A DNA stretch of 64,000 bases from Phenylobacterium sp. (GTDB lineage: Bacteria > Pseudomonadota > Alphaproteobacteria > Caulobacterales > Caulobacteraceae): the NCBI RefSeq assembly GCF_013822795.1, contig NZ_PNLB01000003.1:124001-188000 (forward strand), in the 5' to 3' direction. The notes under the pieces are model-generated. The model was not told the DNA's origin, did not search any database, and saw only the letters and a list, made by a program, of their open reading frames with translations. Below are positions 50,630 through 59,088 of this stretch, in pieces (the stretch's first letter is position 1; the number at the start of each line of letters is the position of its first letter). Both the position numbers and the translations under genes were made by a program.

Positions 50630-52951
50630 ATGCCCACTAAGCCGTTCAAAGGTGTTATCAAACTCGACGTTCGCGACTCGAAAGCCGACTGGGAGCCCTT
50701 TCTGCCGCCGACGGCGCCCAAAGACGCCCCCAACATCCTGATCGTCCTCTACGACGATACCGGCCAGGCGGCGTGGCAGCCCTACGGCGGGGCGATCAAC
50801 ATGCCGACGCTGCAGAAGCTCGCCGACAATGGCCTGACGTACACGCAGTGGCACACGACGGCGCTCTGCTCGCCCACCCGCTCCTGCTTCATGACCGGGC
50901 GCAACCATCACCTTAACGGCATGTCGAGCATCACCGAGACGGCGAACGGCTTCCCCGGATGGTGCGGTCGCATTCCCGAGAACTGCATGTCCTTCGGGAC
51001 CATGTTGCAAAAGAACGGCTACAGCACCTTCTGGCTGGGCAAGGACCACAACGTTCCCGAACAGGACATCTGCTCCGGCGGGCCGAAGTCAGAGTGGCCG
51101 CTGCAGCAGGGCTACGACCGTTACTACGGGTTCCTCGGCGGCGAGACCAACAACTGGTACCCGGACCTGGTCCAGGACAACGCCTTCATCGACCAGCCCT
51201 ATCAGCCCGAGGACGGCTATCACCTGTCGAAGGACCTGGTTGACCAGGCCATGCAGATGATCCGCGACCAGAAGGCGAGCAATCCCTCCAAGCCCTGGTT
51301 TACGTGGCTGTGCCCTGGCGCCAACCACGCACCGCACCATGCCCCCAAGGAGTACGCCGACAAATACGCCGGCAAGTTCGATGAGGGCTATGACGCCTAT
51401 CGCAAGTGGGTCGTGCCGCGGATGATCGAGCGCGGTATGCTCCCCGCGGACACCAAGATCGAAGACTTCAACTTCCTTCCCGAGGGCATCGCCAACGCGG
51501 GCGACTTTGTCCGCCCGTGGTCCGAGCTGAACGACAAGGAGAAGAAACTCTTCTCGCGCATGGCCGAGGTCTACGCCGGCATGTCGGAGTACACCGATGC
51601 GCAGGTCGGCCGGCTGATCGACTACCTCGAACAGAGCGGCCAGCTCGAAAACACCATCGTCATCTACTGCTCGGACAACGGCGCGTCGGGCGAAGGCGGC
51701 CCGAACGGCTCGGTCAATGAGAACAAGTTCTTCAACAACTATCCCGACGAGCTCGACGAGAACTTGAAGTACCTCGATGTTCTGGGCGGGCCGGAGACCT
51801 ACAACCACTATCCGACCGGCTGGGCGGCGGCCTTCTCGGCCCCCTACAAGATGTTCAAGCGCTATTCGGAATACGCCGGCGGCACCGCCTGCCCGATGAT
51901 CATCTCCTGGCCGAAGGGCATCAAGGCCAGAGGCGAGGTGCGCAACCAGTATCACCACGCGGTGGACATCGTGCCGACGCTGCTGGAGTGCATCGGCATC
52001 AAAATGCCCGACGTGTTCCGCGGCGTTGAACAGCATCCCCTGTCAGGCGTCTCGATGAAGTACAGCTTCGAGAAGGACGGCCCGACCCAGAAGAAGCGCC
52101 AGTACTACGCGATGCTCGGCACGCGGGGCATGTGGATGGACGGCTGGAAGGCGGCCGCGATTCATGCGCCGCTGACGGGCACCGGCCATTTCGACAAGGA
52201 CGAGTGGGAACTCTACCACGTCGAAGTAGATCGCTCGGAAACGGTCAATCTGGCGAAGGAGCATCCCGAGAAGCTCAAGGCGCTGATCGACGCTTGGTTC
52301 GAGGAAGCCGAAGCCAACAACGTGCTGCCGCTGGACGACCGTAGCGCCGCCGAGATTCTGGGCACCGAACGCCCTTCGACCGAACCGCCGCGCGAGCGTT
52401 ACATCTACTATCCGGGAACCGCTCCAGTGCCGGAAGGCGTGGCGGTCAATGTTCGCGGACGCTCCTACAAGATCATCGCGGACGTCGAGATCACCAAGGA
52501 TACGTCCGGGGTGATCTTCGCGCACGGCTCACGGTTCGGCGGCCACACGCTGTTCATCAAGGATCGCAAGCTCCACTACGTCTACAACTTCCTCGGCATC
52601 AAGCCTGAGCAGAAGTTCATCTCCGGTGAGCTCAAGCCAGGCAAGTACGCGCTGGGCATGGAGTTCATCCGCGAGAAGGAAGGCGAGCACGGCGAGTCGC
52701 TCGGCAAGACCACGCTCTACGTCAACGAGGAGGTCGCAGCGCAGGGCGAGATGAAGACTCAGCTCGGCAAGTTCACGCTGTCCGGGGACGGCCTATGCAT
52801 CGGTCGCGATAGCGGCGACGCGGTGAGCGAGGACTATACGACGCCGGGCGAGTTCAAGGGCGGGACGATCTACGGCGTCGCCGTCAGCGTGGAGAAAGAA
52901 CAGTACGTCAATCTCGAGAAACTTGCCGCCGCGGCGATGGCGGTCGACTAG
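50630..52951 (+). CDS. Arylsulfatase (type I, cytoplasmic)
   Basis: 773 aa from the ATG at 50630, preceded by GCGGAGG; an in-frame ATG at 50573 lacks one. Calcium-ligand Asp pair in VLYDDTG, formylglycine motif CSPTRS with Cys80, then TGRNHHLNGM, GKDHN, and the later CSDNGASGEGGPNGS ligand. No signal peptide, as in Pseudomonas AtsA. Maturation requires conversion of Cys80 to formylglycine by a separate enzyme not in the window. A C-terminal ~150-residue beta-rich domain ends the protein. Role: release of sulfate from sulfate esters. Confidence 0.9.
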   Translation: MPTKPFKGVIKLDVRDSKADWEPFLPPTAPKDAPNILIVLYDDTGQAAWQPYGGAINMPTLQKLADNGLTYTQWHTTALCSPTRSCFMTGRNHHLNGMSSITETANGFPGWCGRIPENCMSFGTMLQKNGYSTFWLGKDHNVPEQDICSGGPKSEWPLQQGYDRYYGFLGGETNNWYPDLVQDNAFIDQPYQPEDGYHLSKDLVDQAMQMIRDQKASNPSKPWFTWLCPGANHAPHHAPKEYADKYAGKFDEGYDAYRKWVVPRMIERGMLPADTKIEDFNFLPEGIANAGDFVRPWSELNDKEKKLFSRMAEVYAGMSEYTDAQVGRLIDYLEQSGQLENTIVIYCSDNGASGEGGPNGSVNENKFFNNYPDELDENLKYLDVLGGPETYNHYPTGWAAAFSAPYKMFKRYSEYAGGTACPMIISWPKGIKARGEVRNQYHHAVDIVPTLLECIGIKMPDVFRGVEQHPLSGVSMKYSFEKDGPTQKKRQYYAMLGTRGMWMDGWKAAAIHAPLTGTGHFDKDEWELYHVEVDRSETVNLAKEHPEKLKALIDAWFEEAEANNVLPLDDRSAAEILGTERPSTEPPRERYIYYPGTAPVPEGVAVNVRGRSYKIIADVEITKDTSGVIFAHGSRFGGHTLFIKDRKLHYVYNFLGIKPEQKFISGELKPGKYALGMEFIREKEGEHGESLGKTTLYVNEEVAAQGEMKTQLGKFTLSGDGLCIGRDSGDAVSEDYTTPGEFKGGTIYGVAVSVEKEQYVNLEKLAAAAMAVD

Positions 52952-52974
52952 GCACAGGGGGCTGTGTGGACGCG

Positions 52975-53010
52975 CGGACATCAACGGCTGCGGTGCAGGG
53001 TTGATGTCCG
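52975..53010 (+). terminator. Strong hairpin after the arylsulfatase gene
   Basis: Perfect 11-bp arms CGGACATCAAC (52975-52985) and GTTGATGTCCG (53000-53010) with a 14-nt loop, 24 bp after the stop codon. No U-rich tail, so efficiency as an intrinsic terminator is uncertain; it could instead protect the mRNA 3' end. Confidence 0.5.
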
Positions 53011-53037
53011 TTGCGTACGGCTCCTACCCTGCCTGCC

Positions 53038-53334
53038 TCAAGCCACTTCCTTCTCCGGAATCGGGCGAAGCAGAGATGAGATGAGACCTTCGTTGGGCCG
53101 ATAGATCGGGCGGAAACGATCAACATTGTACCCGCGCCGCCCATTTGCGAGGGCGGCGGGATGGCGTGGATGTTGCGCCAAGGTGACATTCGTACGACCG
53201 ACCAAGTTCTCGAAGATCGTGTCGATCTGATAGAGCGCCCCCTCGGTAAGGCGTTCGCCAGGCAACCACAGGCCTTCGCGCGCCTGCGCGTCCACGCATT
53301 CCACCCACATCCCCGGTTCAATTTCGACAGACAT
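53038..53334 (-). CDS. Small conserved-type hypothetical protein
   Basis: 98 aa. Pattern GMWVECVDAQAREGLWLPGERLTEGALYQIDTI...VDRFRPIYRPNEGLISSLLRP is that of short beta-barrel proteins seen often in alphaproteobacterial and prophage genomes without assigned function. GAGG precedes the ATG. A possible upstream partner gene ends 3 bp before. Confidence 0.6.
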   Translation of the reverse strand: MSVEIEPGMWVECVDAQAREGLWLPGERLTEGALYQIDTIFENLVGRTNVTLAQHPRHPAALANGRRGYNVDRFRPIYRPNEGLISSLLRPIPEKEVA

Positions 53335-53337
53335 GCC

Positions 53338-53640
53338 TCAGCTTCCTCGGACCAGGCGCCGAATTCGCCACGTCGCCGTCAGGAAGTCAGCTCTGCAGTT
53401 CGTCGCATGGGCAGAGGCACCGCGCAGCGCGCGCGCATGAAACTGGGCCGAGGTGAGGTCGCCCACAGCCCAGCGACGCAAGGTGGCGGCGTCGGTCAGG
53501 ATCTCTTCGCCGAGCGAGACGCTTTCGACCTCGCCATTCAGGTCCCGTCCTTCAGGCCTGCCAGAAGGTGGCGACAGATCCCTGCAGCGGGTCCAGGTCG
53601 CCTCAGCGTTCGTGTCAGGAGTAGCCAAGCACCTGTTCAC
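53338..53640 (-). CDS. Possible small gene upstream of 53038-53334
   Basis: 100 residues in an open frame ending 3 bp before the next leftward start. The C-terminal half (ILTDAATLRRWAVGDL, FLTATWRIRRLVRGS) looks protein-like, the N-terminal part less so. No recognised family. The start is uncertain. Confidence 0.3.
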   Translation of the reverse strand: MNRCLATPDTNAEATWTRCRDLSPPSGRPEGRDLNGEVESVSLGEEILTDAATLRRWAVGDLTSAQFHARALRGASAHATNCRADFLTATWRIRRLVRGS

Positions 53641-53758
53641 GAACCGCTGGAGTAAATCTGCCTCCCAAGGGTTTGCCCTCGGCGCGGCCGTTTTCCTTAC
53701 AACTCAACGTATAGCTATGGCACTCTATCAATAAGGCATAGATGCGGGTGATTTACTC

Positions 53759-53950
53759 GTGCGAAAGTTTCAGGTGTTCGGCTTATTAAATGACAAGGCT
53801 GTCTCGCGCGCCGAGATTGCCGCTAAGGACCCGGACGAAGCCCGCGGGATCGCTTCAAGCATGTTCGGTCAATGTCCCGTCGTCGAAGTTTGGGAGCAGG
53901 CGGTACTCATCGCGAGAATTCGGCGCGATGGCACAGCAGCGGCATGTTGA
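53759..53950 (+). CDS. Small hypothetical protein
   Basis: 63 aa from a GTG. Layout MRKFQVFGL, RAEIAAKDPDEARGIASSMFG, VVEVWEQAVLIARIRRDG is a beta-alpha-beta pattern typical of short hypothetical proteins of this group. The surrounding DNA is less GC-rich. Confidence 0.45.
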   Translation: MRKFQVFGLLNDKAVSRAEIAAKDPDEARGIASSMFGQCPVVEVWEQAVLIARIRRDGTAAAC

Positions 53951-54489
53951 GCCTTCGCGTTTGGCCACGCTTGGACGTCGGCCATAGGCTGAAGCGCCAA
54001 CCCATATGGGACGGCGGCAAGAACATCTCTCAAGCCTCACTATCTCGCCGAGTAGACAAGCCTAGACACGCTGCTAGCGTTCAGGCGGAGCTTGATTGCA
54101 GCTCTTCTTGGCGGCCGTACCCCACGGCAGTCGAGCCGACCGAACGTGCTGGCGAGTGGCTTCATCAGCCGCGGCCCGACCCAACGCCAGCACGTTCGGC
54201 CGCGTCTATTGCCGACCCCTGGATGGTACCGGGTGTGCATCCTTCTGTACTGGGAACGGTCCAAGCCCCTGGCACGGAGCTGACGCAGCGGGCAGTGGCG
54301 GCCGGAAACAGCCGGTTGGTCGGGGCGCGGGCGTGAGGCGGCGGGAGAGTCTCATCACGCCCGGCACGTCGACAGTTGGCGGGACCTTCCTCGTGGCCGA
54401 TCTTCGCCAAGGTTCGTTACCCACCCTGCCCAGCCGCTCGCGGAGTCGGCTTCGGGGCACCCATGTCTGAAGCGGCTCTGAGGTCGGCT
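53951..54489. other. Gene-free stretch with a 15-bp inverted repeat
   Basis: No supported gene. Arms CCGAACGTGCTGGCG (54140-54154) and its exact complement (54185-54199) enclose a 30-nt spacer. Function unknown; it could be a site for DNA-binding protein or part of a decayed element. Confidence 0.4.
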
Positions 54490-54580
54490 CGGCGCCATCA
54501 GCAGAAGTTGGGGCGCAGCCGAGAAGCAGACCCTAGACCAGGTCCGCTTGCGGGAGCTCAGGCCCGACCGCTTCCGTCCG
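54490..54580 (+). repeat. Dispersed palindromic repeat, copy C
   Basis: CGCCATCAGCAGAAGTTGGG, then GCAGACC-N8-GGTCCGC, then TTGCGGGAGCTCAGG and CGACCGCTTCCGTCC. Matches copy A over about 90 bp with scattered changes. Its right part is interrupted by the MITE-like element. Confidence 0.6.
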
Positions 54581-54696
54581 ATTGTGTTGAAAAAGGCCGG
54601 TTGAAGCGATGACGCGGGCCTGACTCACTCTCCTTGGGTCGGGAGAGACGGCGATGATGGGCGAGCGACGGATCGACCGGCCTTTTCAACACAATC
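54580..54696. mobile_element. MITE-like element with ~21-bp terminal inverted repeats
   Basis: 117 bp. The left end begins GATTGTGTTGAAAAAGGCCGG (54580-54600) and the right end (54676-54696) is its complement with one A fewer in the A-run. The interior has no gene but a small hairpin (CTCTCC...GGGAGAG). GTTGAAAAAG-type ends are common in IS5-like elements, so a non-autonomous derivative of one is likely. No clear target duplication seen. Confidence 0.6.
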
Positions 54697-54739
54697 AGCC
54701 CTGAGCGGACCTATAGCCCGGACAAAATCTCCGCGACCT

Positions 54740-54852
54740 GAGGACAAAAGTTCTGACCGCGCGGGACAGAAACTCACCCGGATCGCCGCGCTCGATCGTG
54801 TTCCTGGGACAAAAACCCCGCTCACCGGGCCAGCAATTCTGACCTGTTACAG
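54740..54852 (+). repeat. IS-end-like array, copy 2
   Basis: Same order of GGACAAAAGTTCTGACC, GGGACAGAAACTC, GGGACAAAAACCC and CAATTCTGACCTGTTACA-type motifs as 72-184, same orientation. It abuts a truncated coding remnant (54851-55038), which fits insertion into a gene. Confidence 0.5.
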
Positions 54853-55038
54853 CACAAACTACATCCTCAAGTTCAGCCTCGACTTCGGCGACACCTGGGT
54901 GACCGCCGCAACAATGGCCAAGGCAACCTATTTTACCGCTGACCGGGTTGGCATGTGGGTCGAGACCTTCGGCACCTTCACCGCGCCGGCCAGCCGCGCA
55001 TCGACGCCTTTTACTACGCCGACCCGGACTTCTTATAG
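54851..55038 (+). pseudogene. 3' remnant of an interrupted gene
   Basis: Open from the end of the IS-end-like array with protein-like sequence (TNYILKFSLDFGDTWVTAATMAKA, FTADRVGMWVETFG split here by position 54920), then a frame change and the plausible end RIDAFYYADPDFL before TAG at 55036-55038. No start codon, so the 5' part is lost. It overlaps the convergent GT87 gene by 25 bp. Family not recognised. Confidence 0.3.
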
Positions 55039-56198
55039 GCGGGTTGCAGTGTCGGCCCGCTTGGCGATCCGCCCGCCGATGACGCCATGCCGATGCGGCG
55101 CACAATCGCCCAACCGACCAGCATGATCGGCGCCATGTAGAGCGCGCCCACCAGGGTCACGAAGGCGGGGTGCCGGATCGCCCAGATGCTCAGGTCGATC
55201 GAGAGCGACAGAAGCGCGACGCAGAGGATCATCGTCCAGTCCCAGCGCCGGGTAACGAGGGCCGGCGTGATGACGACGAGGTAAATGCCCCAGGCCAGCG
55301 GGGCGCAGATGATCGAGAGCCAGATTCCGAACGCCAGCGCGTCCAGGCTGCTCGGTTTCGCGCGCCAGGCATAGGCGAGGCCCGCAAGGCAGGCCGACAG
55401 GGCAACTGGCAAGGCGATCATGCCCAGTCCCGCGCGGCGCAGGAAGCCGCTGAGCGAAACTTCGTGGGCAAAGACCGTGCCATGATTGTCGCGCGCGATG
55501 GCGGCGAGCCACTGGTCATAGACCTGCGGGCCATAGAGCAGCACCGGCAGCGCGCTCAAGGCGATGGCAACCAGCGCGGCGATCATGACCGGACGAAAAT
55601 GGCCTGAAGCGAACAGAACCATGCCGCAGAGCGCAAAGTTGGGCTTGATGGCGACGAGAATGCCGAGCAGCACGCCGGCCAGCGTGAGGCGGTCGGATTG
55701 CAGGCTAAGCCAGATGCCGAGACCCAGCGCCAGCAGCAACGTGTAGATCTGACCCATGCCGATCCCGCCGAGGCCGAACACTGTGATCAGCCAGACCAGT
55801 TGCACTCGGGAAAGATCGAGGCGGCGGTCGAGCGCGAAGACGCAGGCGAGATGCAGGGCGCCGAAGATGACCACCCACAGCGCCGCGGCGAAAGTGACCG
55901 GCAGCAGAGCGAACACCTGAAACAGCGGCAGCGCGGCCGGCGGGTTCATGTTCACTTCGTGGACGAAGGACGGAAACTTCGGTGTGAAGACCAGCGGATA
56001 GTTGAGGTAGGGATCGAGGCCCGCGCTCGCGGCGCGGCCGGATTCCCAGAACGATCCGAAGATCACCACGGCGTCGGGGAAGAACAGCTTGGCGACGACG
56101 AAGCCGACAAGAGATGCGAGGAAATAGGCCAAGGCGCCCATCAACACGAGCCGACGTGTCAGCCAAGGGGCCAACTGTTCGAGAACTTCCACCCGCAT
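55014..56198 (-). CDS. GT87/DUF2029-like membrane glycosyltransferase
   Basis: 394 aa. About ten membrane helices. A first loop holds GLDPYLNYPLVFTPKFP and NMNPPAALPLF, the acidic and Pro-rich loop of GT87 (DUF2029) enzymes; then GVLLGILVAIKPNFALCG and RDNHGTVFAHEVSLSGFLRR. GT87 members are polyprenyl-phosphate-dependent mannosyl- or arabinosyltransferases working on the periplasmic side of the inner membrane. Probably monocistronic. Confidence 0.75.
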   Translation of the reverse strand: MRVEVLEQLAPWLTRRLVLMGALAYFLASLVGFVVAKLFFPDAVVIFGSFWESGRAASAGLDPYLNYPLVFTPKFPSFVHEVNMNPPAALPLFQVFALLPVTFAAALWVVIFGALHLACVFALDRRLDLSRVQLVWLITVFGLGGIGMGQIYTLLLALGLGIWLSLQSDRLTLAGVLLGILVAIKPNFALCGMVLFASGHFRPVMIAALVAIALSALPVLLYGPQVYDQWLAAIARDNHGTVFAHEVSLSGFLRRAGLGMIALPVALSACLAGLAYAWRAKPSSLDALAFGIWLSIICAPLAWGIYLVVITPALVTRRWDWTMILCVALLSLSIDLSIWAIRHPAFVTLVGALYMAPIMLVGWAIVRRIGMASSAGGSPSGPTLQPAYKKSGSA

Positions 56199-56338
56199 CA
56201 GAGCCCCCCCTCCAGTCTGGTGTCGGGAGGAAATGTCAAAGGTGAACGCTTTGCAAGCGGATTAACCACCGAGCCGCGGGCCTGTCCCGGCACGGTACGG
56301 CCGGCGGCGGTCCGGGGCGAATTTCCAGTGTCGATCGC
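56199..56338. other. Upstream region of the GT87 gene
   Basis: No gene seen between the GT87 start and the DUF1254 remnant. Confidence 0.3.
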
Positions 56339-56790
56339 TCAGAGCGCACCGTGCGGCCCAACTAAGTCGTGCGATGGACGAGCGCCAATGATCACGATGA
56401 CCTCGCGAGCCACGCGGGTGGGCGGCGGCGTGCCGACCTCAGCCAATGGATAGAGGCCAATCGAGCCGAGCAGCCTGACCAGAGCGTCGGGGCCCTCGCC
56501 AGCCTTCGGCGTACCGCGCGCCAACATAAACACCCGCCCAGGTCCGGCACGGCACGGCCAGATAACCCCGGCGCCGCGCCCGTGTGTCCTGGCGGCAGCA
56601 AGAGCAGCCTCGCGCCCCGCGCCGTCTCGCCCGGACCGATGTCCAGCACGGCGCGCTGCCAGTAGTCGACAATCCCGCCCAGCACGCCGGCCGGGGCGTC
56701 GATCACGAAAGGTCCGGTCGCGGCCAGGTCGATGACCGAGAACCTGTAGGTCGACACGTCGTTGCCGGTCGGGAAGAGCTGCTTGGGCGA
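56339..56790 (-). pseudogene. Frameshifted DUF1254 fragment
   Basis: Three leftward frames, read in order, give a DUF1254 N-terminal domain: GNDVSTYRFSVIDLAATGP and VLGGIVDYWQRAVLDIGPG to LLLPPGHTGAA, then RGYLAVPCRTWAGVYV, then FMLARGTPKAGEGPDALV to SIGLYPLAEVG. At least two frameshifts and loss of the C-terminal DUF1214 part make it a dead remnant. Confidence 0.6.
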
Positions 56791-57111
56791 AGGGGGGCGG
56801 CGCCCTCGCCCCCCGACTACGACGCCACGCTCAGGCCTGAGGCGCTCAGGGGCGATCCTGCTGAAATCGCGAACTGTTCCGAGGCAGACTTCACGTGAGG
56901 CCGCATTGCGCCATCCCCATGTCCGGTATGGGGGCAATCAGGTTTGAGCCGGCCGCTATCCTTCCGCTCTCCACCCGACGCAGACGCACTGGATTTAGGT
57001 TCCAGCGCGGTCCGAAGAACGGACGTCGCCAGGGACCGCTAGGAGCCCGTTGCAGACATTGATGGCTGGCCCTGCGACTCTTGCGTGTCAGGCGTTTCCG
57101 AAGCGTGGGCC
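56791..57111. other. Non-coding stretch with a short dispersed repeat
   Basis: No supported gene. The motif at 56983-57013 (CAGACGCACTGGATTTAGG and CGCGGT) matches 20684-20716 with few changes. Confidence 0.35.
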
Positions 57112-57351
57112 CTACCGGTCCGCTCGAGCAAACCGAACGCCTTCGCCCTTTTCACTCGCGGGCGAAATGAACTCGATGCCGGCCCTGAGCAATGCCTTTT
57201 CGACGGCCGAGAGAGTGCTCATCTTCGTATCGACCAGCTCACGCTCCAGTCGATTTACTGCGTTCACCGACACAATGGCCTTGTCAGCGAGCATGTGCTG
57301 AGACCAGCCCAGCAACGCCCTTGCAGCCCGAATCTGCGCGGCAGTGACCAT
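57112..57351 (-). CDS. XRE-family helix-turn-helix regulator
   Basis: 79 aa. Helix-turn-helix ARALLGWSQHMLADKAIVSVNAVNRLERE at about 9-37, followed by TLSAVEKALLRAGIEFI, a common layout of small XRE regulators. Transcribed divergently from the sigma factor gene with three dyads between. Likely represses itself and perhaps the sigma/receptor operon. Confidence 0.8.
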   Translation of the reverse strand: MVTAAQIRAARALLGWSQHMLADKAIVSVNAVNRLERELVDTKMSTLSAVEKALLRAGIEFISPASEKGEGVRFARADR

Positions 57352-57393
57352 GCAGCGTATGGACCGAGAATCGCCCTCAGCGCGCCACTATTA

Positions 57394-57429
57394 GGTATCT
57401 TTACCACCTTATAAGGTGTAATTTTCACC
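57394..57429. promoter_or_regulatory. Three overlapping dyads between XRE and sigma genes
   Basis: GGTATCTTTACC (57394-57405), CACCTTATAAGGTG (57405-57418) and GGTGTAATTTTCACC (57415-57429) share GGTR/YACC half-sites and overlap end to end. This is a good candidate operator for the adjacent XRE regulator controlling both directions. Confidence 0.5.
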
Positions 57430-57466
57430 CTTAGAGTTGACTTGCTGTCATCAAGAGGTGGATCTG

Positions 57467-57946
57467 ATGCCGCGTAAGTTCCAGAGTAGGGCCGCTTCCG
57501 GCTGGGCCAAGTTCGCTAGTGCAGCGCGCGATGTTCTCCTTAATCGACGCACCACCACCGGAGCCGACCTCACCCAAGAAGCCCTCCTCCGCGCTCTAAG
57601 CTCCGGCGCGGTCGCGCGACATCCGCGCGCGTTCATCGCCCGGATCGCACGCAACATCGCAATTGACGAAGCCCGGAAGCTAAAGGTTCGCGGCGGCGCC
57701 GCACTCCAGATCGACGCCCTACCCGACCACATCGCCCCATGGGTCGGGCCCGACCAGGAAACGGCCCTGCTCCTGAAGCAGGTCATCATGGGGCTTCCCG
57801 AACTCTACCGGGACGTGTTTATACTCTCCAGGTTCCACGGCCTCTCCTACGAGGAGATCGCCCGCGAACGCGGCCTATCCGTAAAGGCCATCGAGTATCG
57901 CATGTCCCGAGCGCTGGCCCTCTGCCAGGAGGCCCTGCGCGACTAG
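57467..57946 (+). CDS. FecI-like ECF sigma factor
   Basis: 159 aa from the ATG at 57467 (AGAGGTGG upstream). Region 2 (DLTQEALLRAL, HPRAFIARIARNIAIDEARK) and region 4 (GLPELYRDVFILSRFHGLSYEEIARERGLSVKAIEYRMSRAL) are both present. FecI-type factors are released by a FecR protein when an outer-membrane receptor binds its ligand. The fecR gene follows at 12 bp. Confidence 0.85.
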   Translation: MPRKFQSRAASGWAKFASAARDVLLNRRTTTGADLTQEALLRALSSGAVARHPRAFIARIARNIAIDEARKLKVRGGAALQIDALPDHIAPWVGPDQETALLLKQVIMGLPELYRDVFILSRFHGLSYEEIARERGLSVKAIEYRMSRALALCQEALRD

Positions 57947-57958
57947 TAAGGCGGAGCC

Positions 57959-58936
57959 ATGAACGGCAGGGACCCCATCGCCAAAGAGACCCGCGATGAG
58001 GCGGCCCGCTGGTATGCGCGGCTCAACACCACGACGGTGACGACCGAGTGCCTACGCGAGTTTCGGGCCTGGAAGGAGATAGGCGACAACCGCGAGGCCT
58101 ATGCGGACATCGACGCCTTCTGGCGGCGCGCCGAACAGCTGAAAGGCGACCCGGACATCGCCCAAGCGGGCCAGGATGCGCTGGAGCGGAAGTCAAAGCC
58201 TGGCCCCTTCAAAGGCCCTGGCGGAAAAGGCGCCTTGGCCGTCCTTCTCGCGGTCGGCCTTGGCGCGGCCGTCGCCTACGGCTATCGCGCGTACACGGGC
58301 GAGCCCTACAGCACCGAGATCGGCGAGCAGCGCCTGGTGCGATTGGAAGACGGCTCCCGCGTTCGCCTCGACACCGACAGCCAGCTGAAGGTCAAGCTCA
58401 GCAAGGCAGAGCGAAGCATAGAGCTGACGAAGGGCCAGGCCTTCTTCGAGGTCGCCCACGACCCTTCCCGCCCCTTCATTGTCCACGCAGAGGGCACGTC
58501 GGTCCGCGCGCTTGGTACGCGCTTCGACGTCCGCCGCTCGACCGGCAAGGTCCAAGTGACTCTGTTGGAAGGAAAGGTCGAAGTCGCGACCGCACTGACC
58601 TCTGGTCCATCGTCATGGATCCTCGCCCCTGACCAGCAGATCACCCTTCGCAAAGGAACGGCCTCGCGCGAGTTGGTGGACGCGGCCGCGGCCACCAGCT
58701 GGACCAGCGGTCGCTTGGTCTTCCAGAACCAGTCGCTGCAGTCGGCCATCGACGAGGTCAATCGATACAGCCGCACGCAGGTCGTGCTCTCCGACGCTGC
58801 GCTTGGCGCCATACCGGTCAGTGGCTCGTTCGAGAGCGGCGACACCGAAGCCTTCGTTGCGGCGGTGAAGAGCCTGCACAACCTGACGATCCAGGAGCGG
58901 ACGGCGCGCGAAATCCGGCTCGCGCCGGCCGCCTGA
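57959..58936 (+). CDS. FecR-like transmembrane anti-sigma regulator
   Basis: 325 aa. Cytoplasmic DUF4880 domain (ARWYARLNTTTVTTECLREFRAWK), one membrane helix (about 88-107), periplasmic FecR domain (GEQRLVRLEDGSRVRLDTDSQL, VAHDPSRPFIVHAEGTSVRALGTRFDVRR, VTLLEGKVEVAT) and C-terminal DUF4974 (FQNQSLQSAIDEVNRYS). Passes the receptor signal to the sigma factor encoded upstream. Confidence 0.9.
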   Translation: MNGRDPIAKETRDEAARWYARLNTTTVTTECLREFRAWKEIGDNREAYADIDAFWRRAEQLKGDPDIAQAGQDALERKSKPGPFKGPGGKGALAVLLAVGLGAAVAYGYRAYTGEPYSTEIGEQRLVRLEDGSRVRLDTDSQLKVKLSKAERSIELTKGQAFFEVAHDPSRPFIVHAEGTSVRALGTRFDVRRSTGKVQVTLLEGKVEVATALTSGPSSWILAPDQQITLRKGTASRELVDAAAATSWTSGRLVFQNQSLQSAIDEVNRYSRTQVVLSDAALGAIPVSGSFESGDTEAFVAAVKSLHNLTIQERTAREIRLAPAA

Positions 58937-59088
58937 CCCCGTTTCCGATCTGCCGAAAGAAAAATGACAGGCGCCATTTAGGGTAGAGGGTGTCGTGAGC
59001 CGTCTATTCCCGTGAGGCCCGCCAGACCGGGACCGCCCGCCAGGTCGGCGAGCGCCGGCGAGAGATCGGGCCCCGAGAGGGGAAACAC

